64,000 nucleotides of DNA, from positions 1,259,905-1,323,904 of the forward strand of contig MU270016.1 in assembly GCA_021432635.1 (NCBI GenBank), in the 5' to 3' direction. The stretch comes from Thozetella sp. PMI_491. Taxonomy: Eukaryota; Ascomycota; Sordariomycetes; Chaetosphaeriales; Chaetosphaeriaceae. The notes beneath the pieces are model-generated. The model was not told where the DNA came from and did not search any database. It saw only the letters and a program-made list of their open reading frames with translations. Positions 22,152 through 33,790 of the stretch are shown here, piece by piece; the stretch's first letter is position 1, and each line of letters opens with the position of its first letter. The position numbers were made by a program, and so were the translations under genes.

Positions 22152-25033
22152 ATGGACCCCCTCTCTTGTGTAGCAAGCTGTATGTTCAATTCCAAACCGC
22201 CTCATTTAGTTCATTCGGGCTAACTTAAGACTGCAGCCGTTGGACTAGCGGATGTCGCTGCACACCTAGCGGTTCGATGCCTTAAATTGTACGAATTTTG
22301 GGAATCCCTCCAGGAGGCCCCCGCCACCCTCCAGGTAATCAAGACGGATCTTATCCTTCTCAACAACATCCTAGAATATCTTTCCGAGAAAGTAGAATTG
22401 GCACCACCAGTGTCCGCGGCACTGGAATCATGTCAATCAAGGGTTAAGGTATTGCCCTACACGACTCTACCCAATCAGACTTGTAAGACTAGTAGTTACT
22501 TACCGTACCTATACTAAGATTGCTGTAGATGCTCGAGACAATCGTTAGTAGGTTTAATGTCCCGGCCGTTATAAATGCGCCCAAACACCGGCATCTATGG
22601 AAAAAGTTCCGGATGTCCAACAAGATCAAGCGGCTTGAAGAATTTCGAAAAGGGGTGGACGAGCTCCGAGCCACTCTTACGCTGGGATTGATGCATCAGA
22701 GGTAAGTGGGGTATCGGGGTATCCTACCATGAGAAACTATGCTAACGATCATGTTAGCATCCGACGGCCGGGACTCAGCTCCTCGGAGCTTGACGTTTTT
22801 GTCCTCCGAGTCACCCCTTCATGTATATCGAAAACAGAAGGTCAATTCCAAGACCTAATAAACAGCAGAGCGATAAGTTCGCTACTCAATGAGTGGAATG
22901 AGGCGATGGAAGACGTGTCAAGCTTTAAAATAACGTTTCCAAATTCCACTTCTCTTGTGCAGCAGTACGGCAGTCCTTCCGCGTCTTCAATTGCCCCAGG
23001 TACTACGACGCCGAAATTATTGCGGAGACCGCTCCACTCACACACGGAAGATCTCTTTGGAAAGGGAACAACGGAACGGGTGGTAGATATCAGTCTCCCG
23101 CGAGCAGTCCGTCCTGAAGCTCTCAGCCCCAGGTCGTCCACCGGCCACGAGTATACTGTCAAGACGATGTTACCATTGGAAGACGGAAAGATACGGTCTA
23201 AGCAATCTGATTCTACCACAAATATTGACGTTTCTCCAGTTAGGTACTCGAGACTCTGGTATAAGCAATATTCAGTGAATATACTCGTCGGTTCGTTATG
23301 GATTCGTAGGAGCACGCCCAAAGTTGAGCAGGCATCAAATTCATCCACGAGTCGGCTAGAGGTCATTGAATGTTTCGGTTTCTACCCAGCAGCATGGGTG
23401 TCCCGTCTAGGTCTGTGGCATGGGGTGGAAGCAAATTTGCACTGGGCGTCCACGGCGGGCTGGAAGTTCAACATTTCGGTCATCACAGCGGTTCCGGAGG
23501 ACGCGCTGATATTCGACTTCTGCCGGGAGGGCAACATTGGAGGTACGATACGGCTACTCGAGCGCGGGGAGGCATCAGTAAGAGATACTACCCCGAGAGG
23601 ATGGACACCGCTTCATGTGAGTGCAGAGAGCTTGCCATGGATGAGTTTTGAGCTAAACAGATCTAGTTCGCGGCTGCTTATGGCCATGTTGAACTTTGCG
23701 CTGCTCTGATAAGCGTGGGTGCAGATAAGCAAGCTCTTGTATATGAAGGGCCGACCAAGGACGCATTGTAAAGATGAAATGACTTTCAGTCCATACAGGC
23801 CTCTTGCGACTAACTTTTTCGATTAACAGGACACCTATCACGATCTGGTCAGAGCGCAGCCATACTATGACGTCGACTCAGAAAATTAATATGATGCGTC
23901 TCTTCGGCTCCGAGTGCCTGGATATCTCTGAGGCTAGCGGCGATGGCTGGCTCGTATCACACAATATCTCGTCCTCGATGGGTCAAGAGAAATGCCGGAT
24001 GTCCGAGACCAGCATCCACTGGTTATACAACCAGAAGCAGACGGACGTCTTGATTTCCTTTAGCCCCAACACCGTTTGGCATGCTATTCAGCAGGCAGTA
24101 CGGGGATTTCTTGGTGAGGAATACGACAGCCAAATTGCAGCTGACTTCCTTGATGCGAACAAGCACCGAGATGACTCCTCATATTTGTCTCGGGCCAATG
24201 CTATAGGACACTGGCTTGCTCTCTTTGCTAGCCGGCGATACTTTATGCCACTTGTGATAAAGGCAGCGCAACTTTTACAGATTGATGGCTTCGACCCGAT
24301 CCCTCTAGCAGAGAGGGCCAAGAAGCGTGATGCCAGCCGGCTCCTCCGGGTCATATACTCGACTTGGGCCGGGATGTCGTCCAAAATTCTGGGAAATGCC
24401 GAGGTCATTCTCCGGTCAGAGCTTGACTTTGTGCTTAAAGATCTTTGTTTGGATCTGGATAGGCTATCAGAACGTCTCCAGTCGTCACCGGAGGAACATG
24501 ACGCTTCAGCGGCGAAAAGCCACGCGAAATGCACTGACTGTAGCGACGACTACACGAACTTCGCTATCGGACTCGTGGAGCCCTCTCGTGTTGCGTTTCA
24601 TGAATGCGCACTTACCAATCACCGGTACAATTGCACTTGTACTACCGACGTTGATACATGCGGCATGGCGCATTCTCCTCACCCATCGGCCGCCCGAAGG
24701 GAATTGCGTCGACAAGCGATGAATGGGGCCTTGAACAAGGATCGGGGGCACAATATAAAGAAGCTTTGCGATCATTACGACCAAGCTAATGCCCACGACA
24801 GTTGTCCTACAGATCCCTTTTACAATACCGCAGTTATGCTATATCGATCACAGGGTAGGAGGTGGATAGGAGAGTATACCCAGTGTGAGCTGCTTTGCGC
24901 TACTTGCTTCCTGAAGCGGGAAGAGTATATTGGGAAGGATAGCCTAGGTCGGTTCACGCGCTACACTCCGGCACCGAGTTTTTATGTCAGCACTTGTTCG
25001 GTTGATGCCCCTCAACCAAGTTATTACACTTGA
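22152..25033 (+). CDS. STAND-type N-terminal domain plus ankyrin protein with Cys-rich C-terminus
   Basis: Exons 22152-22179, 22237-22448, 22529-22701, 22758-23616, 23667-23767 and 23830-25033 give 858 residues with consistent phases. MDPLSCVASSVGLADVAAHL is the start seen in fungal STAND/NLR N-terminal domains (HeLo-like or SesA-like helices), followed by helical residues to about 140. No NACHT or NB-ARC P-loop is present. A low-complexity linker leads to a CFGFYPAAWVSRLGL segment, then ankyrin repeats near residues 320-400: ALIFDFCREGNIGGTIRLLE, GWTPLH, FAAAYGHVELCAALISVGAD and ALTPI. The last 400 residues include NAIGHWLALFASRRYFMPLV and Cys pairs (CTDC, CTC, CELLCATC) that could bind a metal. 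I do not recognise that C-terminal region. The architecture suggests a self/non-self recognition or stress-sensing protein. It ends 117 bp from the end of the convergent ankyrin/CorA gene. Confidence 0.82.
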
Positions 25034-25150
25034 ATTATCGGTTATACTCCTATTAACCACTGCGAAGTGTAGGCCAGCCCCGAAGCAGCATAGGGCCTGA
25101 GCGAAAAGGATTGACATGGATGCAGAATTTTTTTTTTTCATATCAAGTAC

Positions 25151-28100
25151 CTATGTAGTTGTGGTATGTTTCAGCCAAATGTCCACCGGCGTCTTTTGGA
25201 CCGAATGTTTCTCGATGTCCTCGTACGCTGTGTCTCTCCGGAAAATTCCTCTCTTAGGTGCCACAGCGCCTACAGGATCTCGACCTAAGCCAAAGGTTTC
25301 ACGTCTGAACGGTCGAGGCCAGGCATGGGCGGACGATAATGCTGACGGCGGCCAAGGGTGAGGTGAGGGAGGGGTAGGACGATCTGAGGGGTTGCGGAGG
25401 TTATTGAAGGAGCGAGCCTGCTGAGTTCGGATCGAATCGAGCCGTTTGCCCGGTTGCGGCTCAGCTTGCGTAAATGCATTCCAGAACTTCCATCCACGCT
25501 TCTCCTTGGGCACCCAGAGGAAGTATATGCCGACTGCAGTCGCCGCCAAACTTATCAGCTCCCCGATAACTGGGTGCATACCAAAGTTAGGCACCCGTGT
25601 GCTGATTGTGAGCTCGGATTTTGAGGGCTTGACTCACACATTCGGCCAAGAAACCAGTCCCAGGTATAGCTCAGAGCTCCTTTGTCGTCCTGAGGAAACT
25701 CGTCGATGGGAATCGCAAAAAGACTAGTCATGAATGAGAGAGGGGTCTGCTTGCTGGTCGATTAGCAGACAGCTGACACCAGTAGGGCGCGGCTCAAGGA
25801 GTCACTGACGAAGACGACGGAAATAGTAGTGAACAGCATGATGTAGTTGTTCAATTTCTGTGACCTCTTTGCCTCTTCAAGCGCCTTGATGTTGAGTTCG
25901 CCGGCAGCTACTGATTCTTTAAGCGAGCTCTGGGCTTGCTTGACTTGCACCAGATAATCGAGCTGATATTGCGTTACGAAAAGTACAGGATCAGTCGGTA
26001 AAATTGGGGATGCACTCACTCCTTCTAACGTTCTGTTGGCATCTTCGTCAAGCTTTTCGGCTCGCTCAATTATGTCCCCAACGCCACAATCCTCAATAAA
26101 CTTTTCCCTGTACTGTTTGTCCTCCTCGCCGATGCCAGGCCAAAACAGCTTAGAGAACTTGTCTATGACCGCCGCCTGGCTCTTGAACACGCGCTGGATC
26201 AGATGGAGCTCGTCTCGGATGTCCTTTACTTCATAAATAAGATTGACCTCCCCATCTATATCGTCCTTCGGACGGTGCTGCTCGCTTTTCGTTTGCCCCT
26301 CTTCGCGATCTCTTGCCCCTTGAATGCTAGCGTTAAACTTCTTGAAGTAAGACACTTCTTGGTTCGCCTTTACCATCTTATTAGTGATCGGGTCTCGCGA
26401 AAGAGTGGTGGAAAGGGGCGCCGCCATACCCGAGTTGCGATAGAGCTCTCAAAGATGTCGAGAATATGGTTTCCCAACCCGGCATCTCGATATTTCTCCA
26501 AGAAAGAAACGCATTCATAGAGGATGTGCACGATGAGATCTTCCGGGTTCCTGAATTCGCTAACTCCGCTCTGTCGAATGGTCTCGAGCAGCGTATCCTC
26601 TACTCCCGTATGCCACCTCTCCGGAAACGACGTGATAACGGTGTCTGGGTAATTAGGAGAGCTCAGTGAACTGGAGGGGCTTCCATGGACTCACTTTCGT
26701 CTATCTTCCAAAGCCACAGCTGGTGAATTAGTATTAACTTCTTGAGCTGGAGATTGCTCAAGGTATCTCTTCTACCCAGCCCAAAGCTGGCTGTACTGCC
26801 TATGTCCTCCTTTGATGCGGGGCCGGGCAATCTCCCGTTCCCGGCGGCCTCGGGAACGAGTTTGTCATGCTCAGTATCTGTTTGGGGTTGTTTTTCCACC
26901 ATGGAATTTGCAGAAAGCGACGGGCTCCTGACCACTGTTCGGGGCAGTTGAGTATCAGTAGCCTCGTCCAGGTGGGCCATCAAATGAATTGATCCGGGGA
27001 GAGTGTCTAGGTCCGGCACTAGGGTCGTTGCAGTCGTTGCAGTTGTAGAAGGTTTGAACCACTTGTAGACGACCTGATCCCGGTCTCGGGTCATCAGCTC
27101 TTCAGGTCTAAGCATGTCATAGTAAGACTGGTCCAGCGTCTGTGGAGTCTGTAAGCCGTGTGATCCACGAAACGGAAGATAGGCCTGCTCGAGATCTGTC
27201 ATTCTTCGGAACTGTCGCGACGCATCTTTCTGTTCCCCTTGGCGGACGAGGTACTGTTCTGTCTCGAAATCGAAATAAGGAATCCGTAAGGAAAGTTAGT
27301 GAAGTTTTGGAAAGGAGAAGAGCATAGAAAAATACCACAAGAGACAGTTTCCTGCCGTTGGGAAATCCTATTCTGCTCCTCCAGACTTGGTATTCTAGGC
27401 GTTCGTCGTGCCAAGCTGGGTTCCATTGCCCCAGACCTGGAGTGGACACATCATTGTCGGCAAAAAGAAGCTCTTTGCCCTTGTCAATGCTTCGATTTTT
27501 AAGGGTCCCTGATCGTCTGCTCGTGCTGGGTGAGGGGGGAGCCTCTTCAGAATCCTCGTTGTCTGTGTCCGCCATAGATATCGATGTGCGGGAGAGTCGG
27601 GAGGAGTCAGGATGTGGGTCCACATGGCCAGCATCATCTCTCCACGAATCCGCGACCTTCTTTTAGATTAGCGAGATAGTCTCGAGCTTGTCACGGGGTG
27701 CCTAGATATTTACATGAGGCATTCTGGTAATATTCCTCTTATTATAGCCCTTGCGGTCCCGAATGTTTCGCTCGACAAATCTCAGTGCTTCCCGTAGTGG
27801 TGCTTTATTATTTGCATTATGAGTAAGGCGCCAAACCAGATCCTGGTTTAACGTTCAGAATAGACCCTTGTCTAGGAGTTGTGTATTACTCACCTTCAGC
27901 CATGTCATCTATCCTTTCAATCAGTAAATGTATTGACGGCAATAACAACTGCACGCTGGCGAAGATAGACCTACGTTATTAGCCGGCAGGTGAATCCATC
28001 TCCATATGTCTTTTTTGTCCACTTCCGGTTCTCCATCTAGCGAGATATTGCTTCCCTCCCTTACCTTCGTTTTCTTAATGATCTCAATAAAATCTCTCTC

Positions 28101-29440
28101 GAAGGCCTCGATAATCCCTTCATTGTACACTACGCTGCGGACAGATGCAGTCTGAGACCATGACAGAGCCCTCTTCCTCCAGTAAAACCGTATCGTGATG
28201 AAAAAGTTATCGCACACGCTTTGCTCTTTGGGAGAGCATACCGGTGGATTCGCAGGGATACTTGAGTCCGTTTTAGGTTTCCACTTCGCCCGCGGCGCAA
28301 AGAAGATGCGTTTTGCGGCTCTTCCGCTTTCGGTGTCCGGGAGAAGCTCCTGCGGCGTCTTGCGGTCGTCGTTGAGGCAATCCGGGTCGGCTCCATTGCG
28401 GAGTAGTAGTCTTATCATAGGTTCATTTGCGACATGGGCCGCTTCATGCAGTGGTGAGTTGCCTGTGGCGGCCGAGTCCCGATTAGTGGCAAATACATGG
28501 AGAGTGTCGACGCTTCATCTTCGAGATATGACATACCGAGTCCATCTTTGATATTCACTTTGGCCCCGTTCTCGACGAGAAAATGAACGGTTCTGTCTTC
28601 CCTCTCATGTCCTGAGTGCAGCATCACAGCTCGGTGCAAAGGTGTGCGCAGCTCATTGTCCGGCATGTCGAGCTCTGCGCCGTTGCTCAGCAGCTCTCGC
28701 ATTATGCCTCTGTCGCCAAGAACGACGGATTCGTGCAGAGGTGTTCTTCCAAATTGGTCTCTAACGTTGATGGTTTTAGCAGATTCCCGGCACCGCAGGA
28801 GCTGGTCGACCATCTGGCTACATCCCGTTGCAGCAGCATCGTGGAGTAGTGTCCGGCCAAGATTATCTTGAAGATCGAGGCACCTTGTCGAGTCAGGCTG
28901 GCGGAGGAGCACCAGTGCAAGTCGCTCGAGTCCCACTGCTATCGCTTCGTGGAGAACTGTGCGACCGTACGGCAGATGGGAATTTTGCATTCTAATTCCC
29001 TTGTCCTGGATGAGTATCTGTGCAGTGGTGAGTTGCTTTGCTTGGATAGCTGCATGGAGCGCCTGCGTGACGCCGTCATCATCCACAAGCTCGGCCCTAT
29101 CGGCCTCAGTACCGATTGTAATAATGTTGAAGCTGGTTCTTTTCGTTAATAATTGGGTAACCTTCGCATCTAAACCCTCGATTGCAGCCTGGATGAGGAT
29201 TTCGTTCGGCGTTGGCCTCAACAACGAGGGGTGCAGAGGTTCTCGGGGCGCTCTAGAAGCGAGGGAGCCGGCGCCAGAGGGCGTCCCGCTATGCCGTCGT
29301 CCTGCGTGAGCGAGCAGCGGCCGTCTTGGCAGGGCATGGGGATAGATCTCTTGTTGCGAAAGGTTGTTCCTAGCGACTTCAATGGGCACCTGGCCCTCCT
29401 TGATCGGCCTGGACGATTCGCCGCGCTTCTCGGTAGCCAT
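25151..29440 (-). CDS. Ankyrin-repeat protein fused to CorA-like membrane domain
   Basis: Eleven exons (29440-28537, 28462-27975, 27908-27894, 27842-27714, 27659-27336, 27262-26695, 26644-26430, 26376-26020, 25962-25810, 25746-25638, 25569-25151) sum exactly to 1226 residues. The N-terminal 60 residues are basic and low-complexity. At least six ankyrin repeats follow (about residues 80-330), e.g. GRTVLHEAIAVGLERLALVL, GRTLLHDAAATGCSQMVDQL and GRTPLHESVVLGDRGIMREL. Then come WIHLPANNMTWLKDLVWRL, the fungal CorA-like core with KIDENTVITSFPERWHTG, long helices, and two TM segments: NNYIMLFTTISVVFTPLSFM and IGELISLAATAVGIYFLWVP. The family pattern is a pentameric CorA-type membrane protein with a cytoplasmic ankyrin domain. 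Between the helices, where CorA has GMN, this protein reads FAIPIDEF, so Mg2+ transport is doubtful. The intron in TM1 uses a GTCAGT donor, the weakest junction. Exon 3 is only 15 nt. Confidence 0.88.
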
Positions 29441-31074
29441 GTTGTAGTGAACAGCAGCGTGGCTCCGGAGAGAGAGTAGATCGCGACGAAAATTTAGGAG
29501 GACGGCTAGCTGACATGACAATTGGATTTTGATCGGCAATGGGCAAGCATCTGGAGTTTGTCAAGATTTAGAAACCATTTCAAGTTTTGCGAAGGAGGGA
29601 GCATGTAGACTGCGGACACGGGCCCCTCCTTCGTCGGGCACAGTTCCTGGCCTGCAGCTTTCAGCCTCATCGCGGAATCCAGTCTACTGGGCGGCGCTTC
29701 CAAGCGAAATGACAAAATTCCTCTAAACGTCAGTCTTATCAGTCACGTAATAGAATTTGCGAAGGTGTGGCACACCTAGCGAGGCTCGTCGATGCAAATA
29801 TATTGTGCTTCCCGCTCATTGGTGAGGTGTGTGATAGTTATCAGCCGTGGCTGCATTGATACAGCGCCCGTTGTGGATCTTGTCCCAAAAGAATACCAAA
29901 AGAAAGGCCAGCGCCGCCGGACCAGTCCTGAACAAGAAGACAAGGCTTGATGCGCCGTGGAGGCACAGCTCGTGGGCCGTGGCGTCTGGGCTAGCCGTAA
30001 AGCCTTGAGTTTAGAACGCTGACCGAGGAAGGGCGATTGAGCCAGGCAAATTGATTTAGCCCCTTGACATTGTGGACAATTGCATCCGATATCTAGAAAT
30101 CTAGGTAGTAGTCCGCTTAGATACCTGGGTACTACTGGTTTCTTTGGCAAGTTCCTGGATATGCCCGGAAGCTGATGTTGACCAAAGTTTGTGTAATTTA
30201 GGCCCGACATCGGGCCACGCTAGGTTTAACGCGTGTCTAAATGAGGAGTCGCTTCGCCGTCAGCTTCTTCCAACGACGCCAACCATCTAGCTACAGCAGC
30301 TGTAGCCTGCCCAGCTGGATTGCATGCTACTGAATAGAGCGGCTGAGTATCGTATAGATAAGTACCTTGTATTATATGATTAAATGCAGTAGTCAAATCT
30401 ACCCCTAAAATGATTACTTAGATGAGATTGGTCACGCCAGGTATAGACATTGACCTTGTATGCGGATACTACCAAATACCATCGCCCATACCTACAGACC
30501 AACTGATGTTGACCATACTTCTTGTGAACCCCCCGGTTGGACACATCCGACTAAAATGAATGCAGTCAACGTTCCTATCAGAACTGTCTGCCCATCGCTA
30601 GGCAGTTAGCCAATCATCCCGATTCGCGTAAGGTTGTCACACGTGGGATTAAGGTAGCGGCGGTCAATGTCGGGCGATTGGGGCCATGAATCTCCGTCCA
30701 GATTCCATTGAAATGGCGGCACACATGAGAGCATTACAGGAACAGTACACGGTCGATTTCGTCTCTCGTACTTTCCCTCTGAGACAGTAGCGTTCACGAT
30801 GTCGTATAAGCTCTTTGCCTCGTGCTCGCGCTCAGTAGCTGCCCCGTGAAGACTTTAGGGATCCAATCGGTGCAATGGCATAGGCCACCAATATGCCAGG
30901 GTAGAGGATTCTCTCTCACTGCTCAGCATCATTTGGGGTAACATGTTTCCCCTTGGACGACTGAATGGTCTGCGTCGGTCCTAGAGAAGATATTTCACTC
31001 TCTAACAAGAGGCACTAAGGTGTCCGCGGGATAATCTGACTAGGTATTACCTAGTTCTTGGTTCCATCACAACT
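29441..31074. other. Intergenic, no gene supported
   Basis: These 1.6 kb hold the promoter of the ankyrin/CorA gene at the left end. Minus-strand frames at 29776-30210 and 30606-30797 show no domains or splice logic. No repeat stood out. Confidence 0.5.
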
Positions 31075-32502
31075 TCAGACTTCTTCCCGCCACCCACTAT
31101 GTCCTTTACGTGTGTCGTGGGAGCTATCGCCCTCTGCACTGCTCGTCTCGACGTTGATCTTGTTGGACTTGATAAAATATTGCTGGCTGGAAGTGGACTG
31201 CGCATCGTCTATCCGCTCCCACTGCGAGCCTTCCTTTCGGCGACCGCTCGAGATTCCCCCCTTCTGTTGCCCACCAAGTGAGCTAAGCTGGGTTCCGCCG
31301 CCCTGTAAGAAGGGTACGATAGTCAGCATAAGAGTCGAAATGTAGAAAATAAAGAACTGGGGCTCCTTACATTGCTGATGTTGAGTGCAGACTTCCTGCC
31401 GGACTCGCCTGTGGAGCCTTGGTAGAACCTCTTAAAAAGTTTACGGAGAGGGGGCAAGGAACAAGCAATAACACCAAGACCGGCCTCGAGCACAGACCAT
31501 AGAATCGTGTGACCCCAGTTGTCTAAGCATAGGATATGGTTAGTGGTCCCCAAAGTCAAAGCTTATGGCCAGCGCGTAAATTGAGAAGCACTTACACAAA
31601 GATTCATGCGGGTACGCCTCCGTATCGTACGTGTGATAGTATCCCATGCGCACCAGGCCGGCAGCGCTGCCAAAGATACCCAAGCCGAGAATGATTTGGA
31701 CAGACCTCTTCCTTCGAAGGGGCATCTGGAGACCTTCTAAGATAAAGAAGGGTGTGATAGCGCACGTCCAGTCCACCATAGCTAGCACGACTGAGCCAGC
31801 GTAGCTAATAATAATCCAGCCATTGTGAATGCGACAGAAACCTCTTTTTGTTCGTCAGCGGGATACAGCCAAAGAGGCCCAAAGCAACCTACAGTTTCTC
31901 GTTCCACAGAGCAGGTATAGGCGAACAACTGATGAACATGATCAGAAGGCACACGAACGCATTGATACCGAGAACTGCCATGTTCCCCCAGATAATGTAG
32001 GCATATTTCTTCGCGGAACTCAGTCGGATGATCATGATGGCCATGGCGAGCTTGGTCAAGACGGACGAGGCGAAGTAGATCATCTCGAAGTAGAACATGT
32101 ACTCTTTAACCCGAACTTGGTAGTAGAGTAGCATTCCGTCGGGTACTTGGCTGTCGTGGGCTCCTAGCCCCCAATGGGTTGCAAGAATGAGGAAGACAAT
32201 CGAGGGCCACAGGGGAACCTGCAACGCACTTGTTAGCCTTCATCGACGCGCTCTAGGGAGAGAGCGGGGCGTACGAAACCCGCCACGGCGAAGATGTCAT
32301 CGTAACCGTACGCTCGTTGTGTTCCGGATAGCCTGAGCCTCACGTAGATGCGAAGACAAACAACGATAGTGGCGATGATGCAGACAAGGTAGGTTATTGC
32401 CTGGATCGTTCTTGTAAATCCCTCCACCGGCAGCGCCGGAAGACTGTGAGCAATCTGGGATATCCTCTCGCCTTCCTCGCTCCGGCTTAGCAAGGAGGCC
32501 AT
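31075..32502 (-). CDS. Second rhodopsin-like (PTH11-type) integral membrane protein
   Basis: Exons 32502-32275, 32218-31893, 31843-31596, 31522-31371 and 31302-31075 give 393 residues. The N-terminus MASLLSRSEEGERISQIAHS is followed by seven helices: ITYLVCIIATIVVCLRIYVR, DDIFAVAGFVPLWPSIVFLI, FEMIYFASSVLTKLAMAIMI, YIIWGNMAVLGINAFVCLLI, IISYAGSVVLAMVDWTCAIT, SVQIILGLGIFGSAAGLVRM and TILWSVLEAGLGVIACSLPP. These match the fungal rhodopsin-domain family, including the HW-G-LGAH motif after helix 2. The tail is hydrophilic and Ser-rich (SSLGGQQKGG). There is no CFEM domain. It is distinct in sequence from the receptor at 7220-8630. Ligand and signalling partner are unknown. Confidence 0.87.
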
Positions 32503-33790
32503 GGCAAAGGCGCTGCCAATCTGTCGAGGCGGGCGGCCGAAATAGTCGAGACGCGAGGGAGCGAAAAAGCGTAGTCAGAGAACCACCTCTAACTAGTCCT
32601 ATAATGATGGTCTCTGTGCTCCTGGGAGCGGAACCCCTAATGTAGGAATGTCAGCACGCCGGAGCAATTCTCTGACTGCTGCAACGACCAGGTTCAAAGT
32701 CTCTTTACCTCACCGCCAGGGCATGGGGAGGTTTTGCAATATCTTTGGGACGTTGTCAGGCGAAGATCTCAACCAGAACGAGGAAAGCATCAAGACATTA
32801 ACCGTTGGGGGGATCCCGGGGAGATGGGCGAGATCTACGCCGCAAGCCCCTTCCTAAGCCCTCAAGGGAAAAAATCGACATAAGACCACGACTCCATAAT
32901 CCCTATAGCAAAGTACTACAGTACGCGCCGCGACCGCCAAGGGTGTTAGCCGGAGCCGGGGTCCGGGAGGTGGGTTGCGGATCTGCACGACACTTCCTCT
33001 GCTGGGAAGGTCTCATTCCCCAACCCTAGGAATCAACGGTCGGGATCCTAAGCGAATGAGCGGTAGGAGAAGAATCTCCGTGCGCTCGCCCGGTAAGGAT
33101 GCGCGTGATACAAGTGTTAGGTTCAGGCCGTCGGCCCGAGACGTCGCGACTATTGAGGACCGGTTGTCGACCGAATCTCCAGATATTGTGGCAGAACAGA
33201 GACAGAGAAAGTCTCCCGAACAGCCAACTGCGATCGCCAAGGACTTAGCCTTGGTCGTATTTTTCGACTTTATCAAATTGCATAGGAATATCAAATCCAC
33301 TCGAGCCGGACTAGTAGCTGTCACCCTTGTTCATACCCAATCCCGCATGTAGCAGAGAGAAACGAGATGTTGTACACCCAGCTCCCAACAGCTCCCAACA
33401 TGTGGAACAAAGTAGTGCCTCTACTACTCTAGGGCTGCGCGTCGTTGCAAGATTCGGCAAAGAAATGGGCCTATTGGGATTGCTGCCCGGCTAAATAGTT
33501 CCCCACTGCAAGGTGTGCCAGCGTCTTGCACATCATCGCCTAATGTAGGTCGCTCGCCCTTGTCCAACCCTTGGGCCTGCATAGTCCAAAACACCTACCG
33601 AAGTTGAACGGCCCAGGGTCTAGATGCGCATCCTGACTGCAGAACTATTGGGCGTGGGGGCTGTACCAGAGAATTCCACTCGTCTCTAAACCCGTATGTG
33701 CCGTTTTTCTCCCGCGTTGGTGCGCATCTCGCCCAACAATCTCGTTACCAATCAGAGGCAGCGTGATAACGTATCGTCAGCACAAAAAGC
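32503..33790. other. Intergenic, divergent promoters
   Basis: The 1.3 kb between the second receptor (-) and the acyltransferase (+) contains no supported gene. A plus frame at 32975-33352 and its minus shadow lack domain features. Confidence 0.5.

Noticed and set aside
29776-30210. 144-codon minus frame
   Set aside because: Composition without domains or a signal peptide, and no introns or neighbours to support it.
32975-33352. Paired open frames on both strands
   Set aside because: Both are open over the same DNA without any domain; a typical chance overlap in mid-GC sequence.
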